Shown: positions 8,258-17,100, counted from the stretch's first letter. The stretch is DNA of 64,000 nt from Sphingomonas sp. NFR15 (GCF_900103265.1 NZ_FMWX01000003.1:434001-498000); one strand, 5' to 3'. Made by a program: numbers and translations. The notes: generated by a model from the sequence alone, not told the origin.

Positions 8258-9031
8258 TCATGATGGCCGGGCCGGCGCGTGGATCGCCACGGTCAGCCCG
8301 GCAAGCGGCTGTTCGGGCAAGGTCGCGATCCGCGTCGCGTCGGCGCGGGCGCGCGCGAGAACCCCGTCGGGTACGTCGCCCGCGATGAACAGCCGCTCGG
8401 CCTGCGCGAGCCAGCGCGCCTCGCGCAAGGTGAGGTCGTCGGGATCGCCCGAGCGCAAGCGGATATGAACGAGACCGGCTGGGACGTCTCCGGCATGGTC
8501 CAGCCAGCGTTCCACCGCCCCCGGCCCGGCCGTGAACGGGTCGAGCGCGCCGCCTTCGCCGAACGCGGCGCCGAGTGCCATCCGGCGCGCGCCCGCATCG
8601 GCGAAGCGCGCGCGAACCGCGCCGCGCGCGGCGAACAGCGCTTCGGCGAGCCGCCCGAGCGTCGGCGGCAGCAGCGCTTCGAGCCGCTGGCGCAGGGCCG
8701 CGGCCAACCCCGCCGACACACCGCCGGTGCCGATCGCGACGATGACGGGTGAGCGATCGACGATCGCGGGGAGGGTGAAGTCGCACAAGGCCGGGCGATC
8801 GACCGCGTTGACGAGCACGCCGCGCGCCTTGAGGCGCGCGACGACGGCCTGCGCCTCGGTCTCGTCCTCGATCGCGACGATCGCGAGCGCGGCGGTGCCG
8901 TCCTCGTCGACCACCACCGCGCCGGCGCGTTCCAGAAGCCGTCGCTTCGCCGCCGCCGCGTCGCCATCGCCCACCAGTATCACCGCCCGGCCCCGCGCCG
9001 CGACGAAGATCGGCAGGCTGGCGAGGCTCAC
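8258..9031 (-). CDS. Precorrin-2 dehydrogenase / sirohydrochlorin ferrochelatase (CysG N-terminal half)
   Basis: 257 residues. The N-terminus SLASLPIFVAARGRAVILVGDGDAAAAK is the NAD-binding Rossmann start of the CysG/Met8 domain, and IVAIGTGGVSAGLAAALRQRLE matches its signature for the catalytic region. It oxidises precorrin-2 and inserts iron to form sirohaem for sulfite and nitrite reductases. The methyltransferase (SUMT) half of full CysG is lacking apart from a short C-terminal tail with weak resemblance. GTG 9031 gives a GTGA overlap with lysA and has GGAG eleven bases upstream; GTG 9043 is the alternative. Confidence 0.82.
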   Translation of the reverse strand: MSLASLPIFVAARGRAVILVGDGDAAAAKRRLLERAGAVVVDEDGTAALAIVAIEDETEAQAVVARLKARGVLVNAVDRPALCDFTLPAIVDRSPVIVAIGTGGVSAGLAAALRQRLEALLPPTLGRLAEALFAARGAVRARFADAGARRMALGAAFGEGGALDPFTAGPGAVERWLDHAGDVPAGLVHIRLRSGDPDDLTLREARWLAQAERLFIAGDVPDGVLARARADATRIATLPEQPLAGLTVAIHAPARPS

Positions 9032-10290
9032 GCGGTCAGCCACTCCGGCAGGCGTTCGGCGGCGAGGATCGTCTCGGGCTGGATGCGATCGGCGACGACG
9101 GCGTAGCGGTCGCCGCTCACCAGCACCTCGGGCACCAAAGCACGACTGTTGTAGGTGCTCGCCATTGTCGCGCCATAGGCGCCGGCGGTGCGGAAGATCG
9201 CGAGATCGCCCGATTCGACCGAGTCGATGTCGCGGCCCATCGCGAAGGTGTCGCCGCTTTCGCAGACCGGGCCGGCGATGTTGGCGGTCATCCGCGCGCC
9301 GGTCGGGCGCACCGCCGCGAAATCATGCCAGGCGTCGTACATCGCGGGCCGGGCGAGATCGTTCATCGCGGCATCGACGATGACATAGGGGTTGGTCACG
9401 CCGGGCTTGACCCAGATCACGCGCGTCAGCAGCACGCCGGCATTGCCCGCGATCACCCGGCCGGGTTCGAACATCAGCGTCGCGTTCCAGCCATCGGTGA
9501 CGCGGGCGACCATCGCGCCATAGGCGGCGGGGCTGGGGAACACGTCGCCGGCCTTGTAGGGCACGCCGAGTCCGCCACCGAGATCGACATGGCTGATCGC
9601 ATGGCCGGCGGCGCGCAGTTCCTGCACGAGCTGGCCGATTCGGCGATAGGCCGCCTCGAGCGGGGCAAGCTCCGAAAGCTGGCTGCCGATATGGATCGCG
9701 ACGCCGCGCAGGTTGAGTCCGGGCAGCCCCGCCAGCCGATCGAAGATCGCGCGCGCCTCGCTGATCGGCACGCCGAACTTGTTCTCGGCCTTGCCGGTCG
9801 AGATCTTGGCGTGGGTGCCGGCATCGACATCGGGGTTCACGCGCAGCACGGCATCGGCGGTTTGACCGCGCGCCGCCGCGAGGGCCGCCAGCACGGCGCC
9901 TTCTTCCTCGAGCTCGAGGTTGAACTGGCCGAGTCCGACGTCGAGCGCCTTGGTCAGTTCACCGACCGTCTTGCCCACGCCCGAGAACACGATGTCCGAT
10001 GCCGGTATCCCCGCCGCGATCGCGCGCGCCAGTTCGCCGCCCGAGACGACGTCGGCGCCGTACCCCGCATTGGCGAGCAGCCGCAGCACGGCGAGATTGG
10101 GATTGGCCTTGATCGCATAGGCGATGTGCTTGCGCTTCACCCCGGCGAGGCCCTCGCGGAACACCTCGGCGTGGCGCGTGAAGGTCGCCGCCGAATAGAC
10201 GTAGACGGGGGAGCCGACGTCCGCCGCGATCCGCTCGAGCGACACGCCCTCGCAGTGCATGACGCCGTCGACCAGCGCGAAATGATCCAT
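9028..10290 (-). CDS. lysA: Diaminopimelate decarboxylase
   Basis: 420 residues, PLP-dependent fold-III decarboxylase that makes L-lysine from meso-diaminopimelate. K61 in HIAYAIKANPN is the Schiff-base lysine; HIGSQ, VDLGGGLGVPY, MFEPGR and CESGDTF mark the PLP-phosphate and active-site loops in the expected order. It lies 11 bases downstream of the small lipoprotein gene and argH, the typical arrangement in sphingomonads, and overlaps the following siroheme-synthase gene. Confidence 0.96.
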   Translation of the reverse strand: MDHFALVDGVMHCEGVSLERIAADVGSPVYVYSAATFTRHAEVFREGLAGVKRKHIAYAIKANPNLAVLRLLANAGYGADVVSGGELARAIAAGIPASDIVFSGVGKTVGELTKALDVGLGQFNLELEEEGAVLAALAAARGQTADAVLRVNPDVDAGTHAKISTGKAENKFGVPISEARAIFDRLAGLPGLNLRGVAIHIGSQLSELAPLEAAYRRIGQLVQELRAAGHAISHVDLGGGLGVPYKAGDVFPSPAAYGAMVARVTDGWNATLMFEPGRVIAGNAGVLLTRVIWVKPGVTNPYVIVDAAMNDLARPAMYDAWHDFAAVRPTGARMTANIAGPVCESGDTFAMGRDIDSVESGDLAIFRTAGAYGATMASTYNSRALVPEVLVSGDRYAVVADRIQPETILAAERLPEWLTA

Positions 10291-10301
10291 CGGAATGCCG
10301 T

Positions 10302-10538
10302 TCAGTTATGGGGTGGAAGATCGAACTCGTCGCCGCGGCGCGTTTCCGATTTCTTGAGCAATTCGTCGCTGCGCTCGGGCCTAGCCTGGGTGGGCGGGGT
10401 GAGCAATTGCGTCGCGGTCGGCGTCGCGCGGGCGCCGTACGGCGCGATCGGCAGATGCTGATTGCTGGCGGGCTTGAGGTCCGACGCCGAACCGCAACCG
10501 CCGAGCGCGAGCACGCCCGCGAGGACCAGACGCTTCAT
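10302..10538 (-). CDS. Small lipoprotein, LptM (YifL)-like
   Basis: 78 residues. [15 protein letters not shown] is a compact lipoprotein signal with the acylated cysteine at position 15; the mature part is short, polar and proline-rich. Its place directly upstream of a lysine/DAP pathway gene mirrors E. coli LptM, a lipoprotein that assists LptD oxidative maturation. The homology is positional and architectural, so the role in LPS export is inference. ATG overlaps the argH stop (ATGA). Confidence 0.7.
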   Translation of the reverse strand: MKRLVLAGVLALGGCGSASDLKPASNQHLPIAPYGARATPTATQLLTPPTQARPERSDELLKKSETRRGDEFDLPPHN

Positions 10539-11923
10539 GCCAGTTGCTCCCGTGCCGCCGCGATGGCGGCACGAACGCGCGCTGGCGCGGTGCCGCCGAA
10601 GCTGGTGCGGCTCGCCACCGACGCATCGACCGAGAGCACGCCGTACACGCGATCGTCGATCCGCGCGTCGATCGCGACGAGGTCGTCGAGCGGGAGCTTG
10701 TCGAGCGCGACGCCGAGTTCCTCTGCGCGCTTCACCGCGCGGCCGGTGATGTGGTGCGCCTCGCGGAACGGGATGCCGCCCTCGCGCACCAGCCAGTCGG
10801 CGAGATCGGTCGCGGTCGAGAAGCCCGCCTCGGCGGCGGCGCGCATACGCTCGGTTCGGAAAGTGGCGCTTTCGACCATGCCGGTCATCGCCGCGATCGA
10901 CAGGCCGAGCAGGTCGTGCGCCTCGAACACCGGTGGCTTGTCGTCCTGCATGTCCTTCGAATAGGCGAGCGGCAGCCCCTTCATCGTCACCATCAAGGCG
11001 GTGAGGCAGCCGATGATGCGGCCGCTATGCCCGCGCACCAGCTCGGCGGCATCGGGGTTGCGCTTCTGCGGCATGATCGACGAGCCGGTCGACCATTGAT
11101 CCGACAGCGAGACGAAGCCGAACGGCTGCGACGCCCACAGGATGAACTCCTCGGCGAGACGCGACAGGTGCAGCGCGGTCTGCGCGGCGGCGGTGAGATA
11201 GTCGATCGCGAAGTCCCGGTCCGAAACCGCATCGAGAGAGTTGCACGTCGGGCCGTCGAAGCCGAGCGCGGCGGCGGTCATCGCGCGGTCGATCGGGAAG
11301 CCGGTGCCGGCCAGCGCGGCCGAGCCGAGCGGGCTGCGGTTGCCGCGCGCGCGCGCATCGGCGAAGCGGCTGCGGTCGCGCGCGGTCATCTCGAAATAGG
11401 CCATTAGATGATGGCCGAGCGTGACCGGCTGCGCGCTTTGCAAGTGGGTGAAGCCCGGCATCACGCTGTCGGCATGGTCCTCGGCGCGGGCGAGAAGCGC
11501 CAACTGGAAGCCCTTGAGCGCGGCATCGACCTGATCGATCGCATCGCGCACCCACAAACGGAAATCGGTCGCGACCTGATCGTTGCGCGAGCGCGCGGTG
11601 TGCAGCCGTCCCGCGACCGGGCCGATCGCCTCGGCGAGCCGCGCCTCGCTCTGCATGTGGATGTCCTCGAGCGCCATGTCCTCGGCGACGCCGTTCGCTT
11701 CATAGTGCGCGGCGACCGTGTCGAGCCCGGCCGAGATCACAGCGGCATCCTCGGCCGCGACGATGCCGGTCGCGCCGAGCATCGCGACATGCGCCTTCGA
11801 GCCCGCGACGTCCTGCCGCCAGAGGCGCTTGTCGAACGGGATCGAGGCATTTATCTCGCGCATCACCGCCGCCGGGCCTTCCGCGAAACGGCCGCCCCAC
11901 ATCGCATTGGATGCGTCCTTCAT
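10535..11923 (-). CDS. argH: Argininosuccinate lyase
   Basis: 462 residues. [10 protein letters not shown] at the N-terminus, [13 protein letters not shown], and [19 protein letters not shown] (the fumarase/aspartase superfamily signature with the catalytic serine loop) identify ArgH, last step of arginine synthesis. The start codon is ATG 11923, whose CATG is shared with the start codon of the divergent TlpA-like gene at 11922; ATG 11902 (MWGGRF) is a shorter alternative. A long upstream extension (to 12382) is an antisense shadow of the thioredoxin gene and was discarded. Coupled by ATGA to the lipoprotein gene. Confidence 0.95.
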   Translation of the reverse strand: MKDASNAMWGGRFAEGPAAVMREINASIPFDKRLWRQDVAGSKAHVAMLGATGIVAAEDAAVISAGLDTVAAHYEANGVAEDMALEDIHMQSEARLAEAIGPVAGRLHTARSRNDQVATDFRLWVRDAIDQVDAALKGFQLALLARAEDHADSVMPGFTHLQSAQPVTLGHHLMAYFEMTARDRSRFADARARGNRSPLGSAALAGTGFPIDRAMTAAALGFDGPTCNSLDAVSDRDFAIDYLTAAAQTALHLSRLAEEFILWASQPFGFVSLSDQWSTGSSIMPQKRNPDAAELVRGHSGRIIGCLTALMVTMKGLPLAYSKDMQDDKPPVFEAHDLLGLSIAAMTGMVESATFRTERMRAAAEAGFSTATDLADWLVREGGIPFREAHHITGRAVKRAEELGVALDKLPLDDLVAIDARIDDRVYGVLSVDASVASRTSFGGTAPARVRAAIAAAREQLA

Positions 11924-12551
11924 GTCCTTACGCTCGACGATCGTGCCGCTCCCTGCCTTGGTGCTGCTCACTCTGATGACTGGCTGTGGCGATAAGCAAG
12001 ACTCCACCAAGGAGCAAGCGGTGCCGCGCGCTGCGCCGACCGCTTCGGCGAGCCCCTCGCCCACGCCTGCCGCCACCTCGACGGCGGACGCCCCCAAGGA
12101 AGGCGAGAAGGTGCCGGTCGATCCGATCGGAACGATCGACCGCAGCCACAAGGGCGAGGCCGCCCCCGATGTCAGCTTCGACGACGCGCACGACAAGCCC
12201 ACCACGATCGCCGCGTTCAAGGGCAAGCCGGTGCTGGTCAATCTGTGGGCGACCTGGTGCGGGCCGTGCGTCGCTGAAATGCCGACGCTGGAGAAGGCCG
12301 CCGCGACCTTCCATGTCGCCGCGATCAGCCAGGACAAGGATCGCGGTACCGTCTCCGCCCATTTCGCGAAGAAGGGCTTCACGCGGCTTCAGCCGTATCT
12401 CGATTCGAAGGTGGGCCTGAGCATTGCGTTCAACGCCAGCCTGCCGACCAGTATCCTCTACGATTCGACGGGCCATGAAGTGTGGCGGATGGTCGGCGGA
12501 ATGGACTGGACCACCCCGACCGCGCAGGCGCTGCTCGCCGAGGCGAAGTAA
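11922..12551 (+). CDS. TlpA-like thioredoxin-fold lipoprotein
   Basis: 209 residues. [22 protein letters not shown] is a lipoprotein signal (Cys22), then a Pro/Ala/Ser linker to about residue 60, then a TlpA/ResA-type domain with [15 protein letters not shown] (Cys113-Cys116) and the cis-Pro region [11 protein letters not shown]. It would act in the periplasm as a thiol-disulfide reductase, for example in cytochrome c or lipoprotein maturation. No Shine-Dalgarno precedes the ATG. The ATG overlaps the argH ATG on the other strand, so its promoter must lie inside argH coding sequence. Confidence 0.85.
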   Translation: MSLRSTIVPLPALVLLTLMTGCGDKQDSTKEQAVPRAAPTASASPSPTPAATSTADAPKEGEKVPVDPIGTIDRSHKGEAAPDVSFDDAHDKPTTIAAFKGKPVLVNLWATWCGPCVAEMPTLEKAAATFHVAAISQDKDRGTVSAHFAKKGFTRLQPYLDSKVGLSIAFNASLPTSILYDSTGHEVWRMVGGMDWTTPTAQALLAEAK

Positions 12552-12586
12552 GAAGGTTTTGCACGCGGAGGCGCGAAGCAGCATAT

Positions 12587-12674
12587 CGTCGCCCCGGCGA
12601 AGGCCGGGGCCGCTGCGTTGCTTTGCGAACCTGTTGCCCCAAACATAGCGGCCCCGGCCTTCGCCGGGGCGACG
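12587..12674. repeat. Dispersed palindromic element, family A, copy 1
   Basis: Two perfect 28-bp inverted arms (12587-12614 and 12647-12674), each itself palindromic around CCCCGGC...GCCGGGG, flank a 32-base centre. The same element, including its centre, recurs in opposite orientation at 22653-22739 and inside truB at 56509-56596. It fills the gap between the TlpA-like gene and the RidA gene. The pattern resembles REP/REPIN-type elements mobilised in trans; it may also terminate transcription. Confidence 0.85.
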
Positions 12675-12751
12675 CAAATTGGCGCGCAGAACAAGAGGAG
12701 AGCCGCAAGGCGGCAGAGAATCCCTCCGGCCTTTGCGCCTCGGCGCGACAA

Positions 12752-13216
12752 TCAGTCGGCGATCTTCACGATCGCATCGACCTCGACGACCGCGCCGAGC
12801 GGGAGCACCGGCACGCCGACCGCGCTGCGGGCGTGCTTGCCGGCGTCGCCGAACAGTTCGACCATCAGGTCCGACGCGCCGTTGGCGACCTTGGGCTGGT
12901 CGGTGAAATCGGCCGCCGAATTGATGAACACGCCGAGCTTCACGATCCGCTCGACTCGGTGCAGGCCGCCGAGCGCCGCCTTCATCTGCGCGACCAGCAT
13001 CAGCGCGCAGCGTTGCGCGGCGTGCGTGCCATAGGCGACGTCGCGGTCCTCGCCGAGCCGCCCGGTCATCAGCGCGCCGTCGTCGAACGGCAACTGGCCG
13101 GAGATGTGGAGCAGCCCCGACGCTTCGACAGCCGCCACATAGGAGGCGACCGGCGCGGCGGCGACGGGCAGGGTGAGGCCGAGTTCGGCGAGCTTGCGGT
13201 CGATACGGTCGGTCAT
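12752..13216 (-). CDS. RidA (YjgF/YER057c) family protein
   Basis: 154 residues, slightly longer than core RidA. HISGQLPFDDG, QRCALMLVAQMKAALGGL, RIVKLGVFINSAADFTDQPKV and ARSAVGVPVLPLGAVVEVDAI match the YjgF fold; the usual catalytic arginine sits in ARSAVGV. RidA proteins hydrolyse reactive enamine/imine intermediates released by PLP enzymes. This one belongs to the longer subgroup (similar to YoaB/TdcF-like divergents). Last gene of a three-gene run with the HAD and DUF3572 genes, joined by an ATGA overlap. Confidence 0.88.
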   Translation of the reverse strand: MTDRIDRKLAELGLTLPVAAAPVASYVAAVEASGLLHISGQLPFDDGALMTGRLGEDRDVAYGTHAAQRCALMLVAQMKAALGGLHRVERIVKLGVFINSAADFTDQPKVANGASDLMVELFGDAGKHARSAVGVPVLPLGAVVEVDAIVKIAD

Positions 13217-13857
13217 GATGCGTCTCTCTCAGGGAAGGAAGCGGGCAGGCCGGCGGCGAAGCGATCGGCGATCCACGCCTGCGCGTCCTGCCAGTCATCG
13301 ATCCGCGCGTGTGCGTAAGGCGCTGCCGGCACGTTGGGCGCGAGATCAGGTTCGGAGATCATGTGCAGCCGGTGGACGTGCGGCGCGTGTTTCGCGACCG
13401 ATTCGTGATGCACGGCGAGATCATCGACGAACACCGCGACGCTCGCGTCATATTCGGCAACGAGCCGTGCGACCGGATCGCCCTTGCCGCCCTGGTTGGT
13501 CTCGACCCGGTGGCGGATGTCGAAGCGCGCGAGCTGCTCGATCCGCGCATCGCGGACATGATCCTGCAAATTCGTCAGCACGACGATGTCGGCCACGTCG
13601 CTCAGCGCCGCCAGCGCCTCGCGCGCATGCGGCACCAAGGTCTGGCGCTCCATTTCGCCGGGGAAGAAGCCGCCGAGATAGCCCCACATCTCCTCGGTGC
13701 TCGGCCGTTCGCCATTGGCGCGGCGCATGCTGGTGAACATTTCCGGGCCGGCGACGTCGAAGTCGATATCATGCGATTCGCGCAGCCACACGCCGAAGTG
13801 CCGCACCATGTGCAGCAGCACCTCGTCGCAATCGGTGATGAGCAGGGGCCGGCTCAC
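13213..13857 (-). CDS. HAD-superfamily hydrolase-like protein
   Basis: 214 residues beginning SRPLLITDCDEVLLH, in which DCDEV occupies the place of the HAD motif I DxDx(T/V). VVLTNLQDH is motif II-like (T) and a late AVFVDDLAVHH is motif IV with paired aspartates. It probably acts on a small phosphate ester, substrate unknown. GTG 13857 overlaps the stop of the DUF3572 gene (GTGA), and its own stop overlaps the RidA start, so the three genes are translationally coupled. Confidence 0.8.
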   Translation of the reverse strand: MSRPLLITDCDEVLLHMVRHFGVWLRESHDIDFDVAGPEMFTSMRRANGERPSTEEMWGYLGGFFPGEMERQTLVPHAREALAALSDVADIVVLTNLQDHVRDARIEQLARFDIRHRVETNQGGKGDPVARLVAEYDASVAVFVDDLAVHHESVAKHAPHVHRLHMISEPDLAPNVPAAPYAHARIDDWQDAQAWIADRFAAGLPASFPERDAS

Positions 13858-14138
13858 AGGTCGAACCTCCCGCCGTCGAGCGCGTGGTGCGCGGTGACGA
13901 TCGATTCGGGCCGCACGCCGAGGGCGTCGGCGCAGGCGACCAGATCGGGCTCGTAATTTTCGAGGAAGCCGAGCACCGCCGCCAGCACCGCAGGCTCGCC
14001 GGCGCGGGCGCGCAGATCGTCGGGCATCAGCCCGGTGGTGTCGAGCAGGCGCTGCGCGCGATCGGGTTCGGCGAGGGTCCACACCAGCGCGCGCAGCGCC
14101 AGCTCGGTCGCGTCGGCATTTGTATCGGGCGCGCGCAT
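13854..14138 (-). CDS. DUF3572 family protein
   Basis: 94 residues: MRAPDTNADATELALRALVW, then LLDTTGLMPDDLRARAGEPAVLAAVLGFLENYEPDLVACADALG. This pattern (ALRALxWxxxDxxRxxRxLxxTGLxPxDLR) matches the DUF3572 family of short helical alphaproteobacterial proteins of unknown role. It is divergent from divK, as found in several alphaproteobacteria, so it may share regulation with the cell-cycle gene. A longer start at 14189 runs into the divK leader and is rejected. Confidence 0.75.
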   Translation of the reverse strand: MRAPDTNADATELALRALVWTLAEPDRAQRLLDTTGLMPDDLRARAGEPAVLAAVLGFLENYEPDLVACADALGVRPESIVTAHHALDGGRFDL

Positions 14139-14182
14139 TGCGTAACCAGCGCTTTCAAGTCGAGGTTCGGATCGGGGTGGAC

Positions 14183-14551
14183 GTGGCAAAAAGGGTGCTC
14201 GTTGTCGAGGACAACGAACTCAACCTCAAACTTTTCTGCGATCTGCTGCGCGCCCATGCGTTCGTGACCGAGGGCCTGCGCGACGGACGCGAGGCGGTGG
14301 CGCGCGCGCGCGATTTCGCGCCGGATCTGATCATCACCGACATCCAGCTCCCGCATGTCACCGGCTTCGAGCTCATCACGCAGTTGAAGGGCGATCCGGC
14401 GCTGCGCGAGATCCCGATCATGGCGGTGACGGCCTATGCCGGGCGCGAAGACGAGGAGCGGATTCGCGGCGCGGGGGCCGACGCCTATGTCTCCAAGCCG
14501 ATTTCGCTGATGCGATTCGTCGAGACGGTCAACGCGCTGATGGCGCCGTGA
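14183..14551 (+). CDS. divK: DivK single-domain response regulator
   Basis: 122 residues, one receiver domain and nothing else. VLVVEDNELNLKLFCDLL, phospho-acceptor D53 in IITDIQLPHVTG, T83 in MAVTAYAG and K105 in YVSKPIS match Caulobacter DivK closely, including the Asp53 numbering. DivK relays the DivJ/PleC phosphosignal to DivL-CckA and so controls CtrA and asymmetric division. GTG 14183 has GGGG five bases before it and gives the usual AKRVLVVEDN start; GTG 14177 is two codons upstream. Confidence 0.9.
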   Translation: MAKRVLVVEDNELNLKLFCDLLRAHAFVTEGLRDGREAVARARDFAPDLIITDIQLPHVTGFELITQLKGDPALREIPIMAVTAYAGREDEERIRGAGADAYVSKPISLMRFVETVNALMAP

Positions 14552-14632
14552 CGTACCAAAACTGACATGCCAAAAAGCCGCCGAGGTCGCCCCCGCGGCT
14601 CTTGATCTCCGCTTGCGCGGGAATGATCCAAA

Positions 14633-14648
14633 GGCGGCTTACGCCGCC
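14633..14648 (-). terminator. Weak bidirectional hairpin between divK and rpmG
   Basis: GGCGGC-TTAC-GCCGCC lies eight bases past the rpmG stop, with three T residues following on the minus strand and CTTT on the plus strand. It could end both convergent transcripts, but the T tract is short. Confidence 0.4.
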
Positions 14649-14655
14649 CTTTAGA

Positions 14656-14823
14656 TCACTTGATCTTGGCTTCCTTGAACTCGACATGCTTGCGCACGAC
14701 CGGATCGTACTTCTTGAAGCTCAGCTTCTCGGTCTTGGTGCGCGGGTTCTTCTTGGTCACGTAGAAGAAGCCAGTGTCAGCCGAGCTGATGAGCTTGATC
14801 TTGACGGTGGTTGGCTTGGCCAT
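14656..14823 (-). CDS. rpmG: 50S ribosomal protein L33
   Basis: 55 residues, full length for the family: [29 protein letters not shown] then [23 protein letters not shown]. This is the cysteine-free (zinc-independent) L33 form typical of proteobacteria. Monocistronic, with AGGG ahead of the ATG and a small hairpin after the stop. Confidence 0.96.
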   Translation of the reverse strand: MAKPTTVKIKLISSADTGFFYVTKKNPRTKTEKLSFKKYDPVVRKHVEFKEAKIK

Positions 14824-15018
14824 GAGCCCTGTTTCCTGCAAATCGTAAAAAAGCAAAGGCGGCCGCGATGGGCCGCCCCGTAGGCGAAGCGCGTTGGCGC
14901 ACGCGGCCGGAATTGTCAAGCCTCGCGCCCGCGTTAACGCGACCGATACCCTCGCGCGCTTAGCGCGGTCGCATGGCGATGTCGCTTCCAATACCCCGCC
15001 GGGCGGGCTGAGCGCGCG

Positions 15019-15585
15019 ATGGATGCGCTGATGGCGGCGTTCGTCGCCGCGCTCGTGATCGAGGTTGGCGATCGGGCGCCGTGGCTGGCGGCGATCCTCG
15101 GCGACCGATTCGCGCGGCGCGGCACGGTGATCGCCGCGACCGTGCTCGCGCTCGCGCTCGGCAACGGCATCGCGGGGGCGGGCGGGGGGCTGGTCGCCGC
15201 GCATCTCACGCCCAATGCGCGCGCGCTGCTGGTGTCGGTGGCCCTGCTCTCGGCGGGCCTGGGGGCGTTCGGCCGGCTGAAAGCGCCCGAACGACTCGTG
15301 ACATGGCGAACCGGGGCGTTCGCGACGAGCTTCCTCGGCGTCGCCATCCTCGCCTTCGGGGACCGCACCCAGTTCGCGACGATGGCGTTCGCGGCGCGCG
15401 GCGACGCGCCCGTGCTCGCCGCGATCGGCGCGACGCTGGGGGCCGGGCTGGTCAACGCCGCCGCCGTGCTGACCGGAGAGCGTATGCGCAAGCGGTTGCC
15501 GATTCGCGCGATCCGTATCGGCACCGGGCTGCTGCTGTGCGCGGTCGGCGCGATCTCGGGCGTGTCGGCGTTGCGCCTGATCTAG
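15019..15585 (+). CDS. GDT1/TMEM165 (UPF0016)-like membrane transporter
   Basis: 188 residues with six predicted hydrophobic segments in two halves. Each half carries a version of the family's ExGD(K/R)(T/S) motif: EVGDRAP at 15-21 and AFGDRTQ at 112-118. Both are degenerate, the first lacking the final Thr/Ser and the second lacking the Glu, so ion specificity may differ from the Mn2+/Ca2+ exporters MneA and TMEM165. No neighbouring metal gene or manganese riboswitch was seen. Confidence 0.75.
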   Translation: MDALMAAFVAALVIEVGDRAPWLAAILGDRFARRGTVIAATVLALALGNGIAGAGGGLVAAHLTPNARALLVSVALLSAGLGAFGRLKAPERLVTWRTGAFATSFLGVAILAFGDRTQFATMAFAARGDAPVLAAIGATLGAGLVNAAAVLTGERMRKRLPIRAIRIGTGLLLCAVGAISGVSALRLI

Positions 15586-15627
15586 CCACTCGATCAGTCC
15601 GATCGCAAAAACGTGGGCGGACAGGCG

Positions 15628-15652
15628 GGAGCCATTGCGCTATCGAATCGTT
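15628..15652 (+). promoter_or_regulatory. Candidate general-stress (EcfG-type) promoter of dps
   Basis: GGAGC (15628-15632), 16 bases, then CGTT (15649-15652). This is one mismatch from the alphaproteobacterial EcfG consensus GGAAC-N16/17-CGTT, and it sits 33 bases before the dps start. Dps is a common member of the general stress regulon, which supports the reading, but the match is short. Confidence 0.35.
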
Positions 15653-15684
15653 CACGCAACGAACTTATCCACAGGAGCTGTTCC

Positions 15685-16176
15685 GTGACCGACGACGCGC
15701 TGAAAACCCCGACCGACATCAAGTCCAACGCCGCGAAGACGGTCGCCGAGGCGCTCAACGCGATCCTCGCCGATTCGTTCGCGCTCTACCTCAAGACCAA
15801 GAACTTCCATTGGCACGTTTCGGGCCCGCATTTCCGCGATTATCATCTGATGCTCGACGATCAGGCGACGCAGATCCTCGGCACCACCGACGCGATCGCC
15901 GAGCGTGTGCGCAAGACCGGCAACACCACGCTGCGCTCGATCGGCGACATCGCGCGCCACCAGTCGATCGAGGACAATGACGAGGAATTCGTACCCGCCG
16001 CGCAGATGCTGATCGAGCTGCGCGAGGACAATCTCAAGCTGGTCGAGAAGCTGCGCGAGGCCAAGGACATCGTCGACGAGGCCAAGGACAATGCCACCAG
16101 CGGCATCCTCGACGAGTGGACCGACCTCGCCGAGGAGCGCGCCTGGTTCCTGTTCGAAGCGAGCCGCAACGCCTGA
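15685..16176 (+). CDS. dps: Dps/ferritin-like DNA-protection protein
   Basis: 163 residues. TKNFHWHVSGPHFRDYHLMLDDQ and the following TDAIAERVRKTG hold the His, Asp and Glu ligands of the inter-subunit ferroxidase centre of Dps. The dodecamer oxidises and stores iron and limits Fenton damage; there is no obvious lysine-rich DNA-binding tail. GTG 15685 follows AGGAG with a 7-base gap; an upstream ATG frame has no conserved residues. Preceded by an EcfG-like promoter. Confidence 0.92.
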   Translation: MTDDALKTPTDIKSNAAKTVAEALNAILADSFALYLKTKNFHWHVSGPHFRDYHLMLDDQATQILGTTDAIAERVRKTGNTTLRSIGDIARHQSIEDNDEEFVPAAQMLIELREDNLKLVEKLREAKDIVDEAKDNATSGILDEWTDLAEERAWFLFEASRNA

Positions 16177-16203
16177 GCCACGCGGTTGTGGCCGGCCCGG
16201 CGC

Positions 16204-17034
16204 TCAGGCGCCGGGCTTCGGCCGCAGCGTCAGCAGCCAGAGATCGGGCGGCGCGCCGAGCCGGAACGGCACCCCGGTCGCGCCGAGCCCGGCGGTGACG
16301 ACGACCTTTCCGGTGCCGTCGCCGATCATGCCGCAGCGATATTGCGCCGGCGTCACCTCGACGATCGGCCCAATCAGCGGCAACACCACCTGACCGCAAT
16401 GCGTGTGTCCGGCGAGCAGCAGCGGCATGTCGGGCGCCATATCCTTGGCGATCTGAGGCGAATGCGTGAACACGACCGGCGCGCCGGGCAGAATCCGCAT
16501 CTGCGCCATCGTGTAGATCGGGTGGGCATGGCCACTCGCCGCGTCATCGACTCCGCCCAGCACGAGCGGGCCGACCACCATCGCCTTGTCGCGCAGCAGC
16601 GTGATGCCGACAGCGGCAAGATCGCGCGCCACCACCGGCAGACCGGTCGCGTGATCGTGGTTGCCAGGCACCGCGAAAACGCCGAGCCGCGCGTGTAGGC
16701 CCTTCAGCGGCGCGATCATCGCCGGGCCGTGCAGCGCCGCGCCATCCTTGCGCTCGCCGAAGATGAAATCGCCCGCGATCAGTACCAGATCGGGATTGAG
16801 CGCATTGATCTGCGCGACGATCCGGTTCAGCCGCGTGGCGTCGCTCGCCAGCGAGCCGATGTGGATGTCGCTTACCAGCACGACGCGCACCACCGGTTGC
16901 CCGGCGGGCCAGCGCGGCAGTGCGATATCGGCGCGGCGCACCACCGGATCGCGCCGCGCTTCGGCGAAGGCATAAAGCGCGACCGCCACCCCGATCACGA
17001 GCAGCAGGCCGAAAGCGAGAAGAAGGCGGCGCAT
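16204..17034 (-). CDS. Membrane-anchored metallophosphoesterase
   Basis: 276 residues. One N-terminal transmembrane helix (about 4-24) anchors a calcineurin-like catalytic domain on the periplasmic side. All metal motifs are in order: DIH (D56, H58), GD (D89), GNHD (N125-H126), TH (H191) and GHTH (209-212). This matches the YkuE/LpxH-like family of phosphohydrolases that act on lipid phosphates or nucleotides; exact substrate unknown. It is divergent from the DNA ligase gene but is not the soluble ligase-associated nuclease PdeM. Confidence 0.85.
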   Translation of the reverse strand: MRRLLLAFGLLLVIGVAVALYAFAEARRDPVVRRADIALPRWPAGQPVVRVVLVSDIHIGSLASDATRLNRIVAQINALNPDLVLIAGDFIFGERKDGAALHGPAMIAPLKGLHARLGVFAVPGNHDHATGLPVVARDLAAVGITLLRDKAMVVGPLVLGGVDDAASGHAHPIYTMAQMRILPGAPVVFTHSPQIAKDMAPDMPLLLAGHTHCGQVVLPLIGPIVEVTPAQYRCGMIGDGTGKVVVTAGLGATGVPFRLGAPPDLWLLTLRPKPGA

Positions 17035-17100
17035 TGCTGCACCTGCTAACAGATGGCGCGGGCTGGCGGAACCACCGGCGTGGCCCCATGTTGAACCCTG

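Noticed and set aside
10535-12382. A 615-residue ArgH with a long N-terminal extension
   Set aside because: The extension is antisense to the TlpA-like gene and lacks family resemblance; the normal ArgH start is at 11923.
15665-15673. A perfect DnaA box (TTATCCACA) ahead of dps, taken as a possible replication origin
   Set aside because: A single box without a cluster, AT-rich unwinding region or dnaA nearby; a 9-mer is expected about this often by chance and this one overlaps the dps leader.
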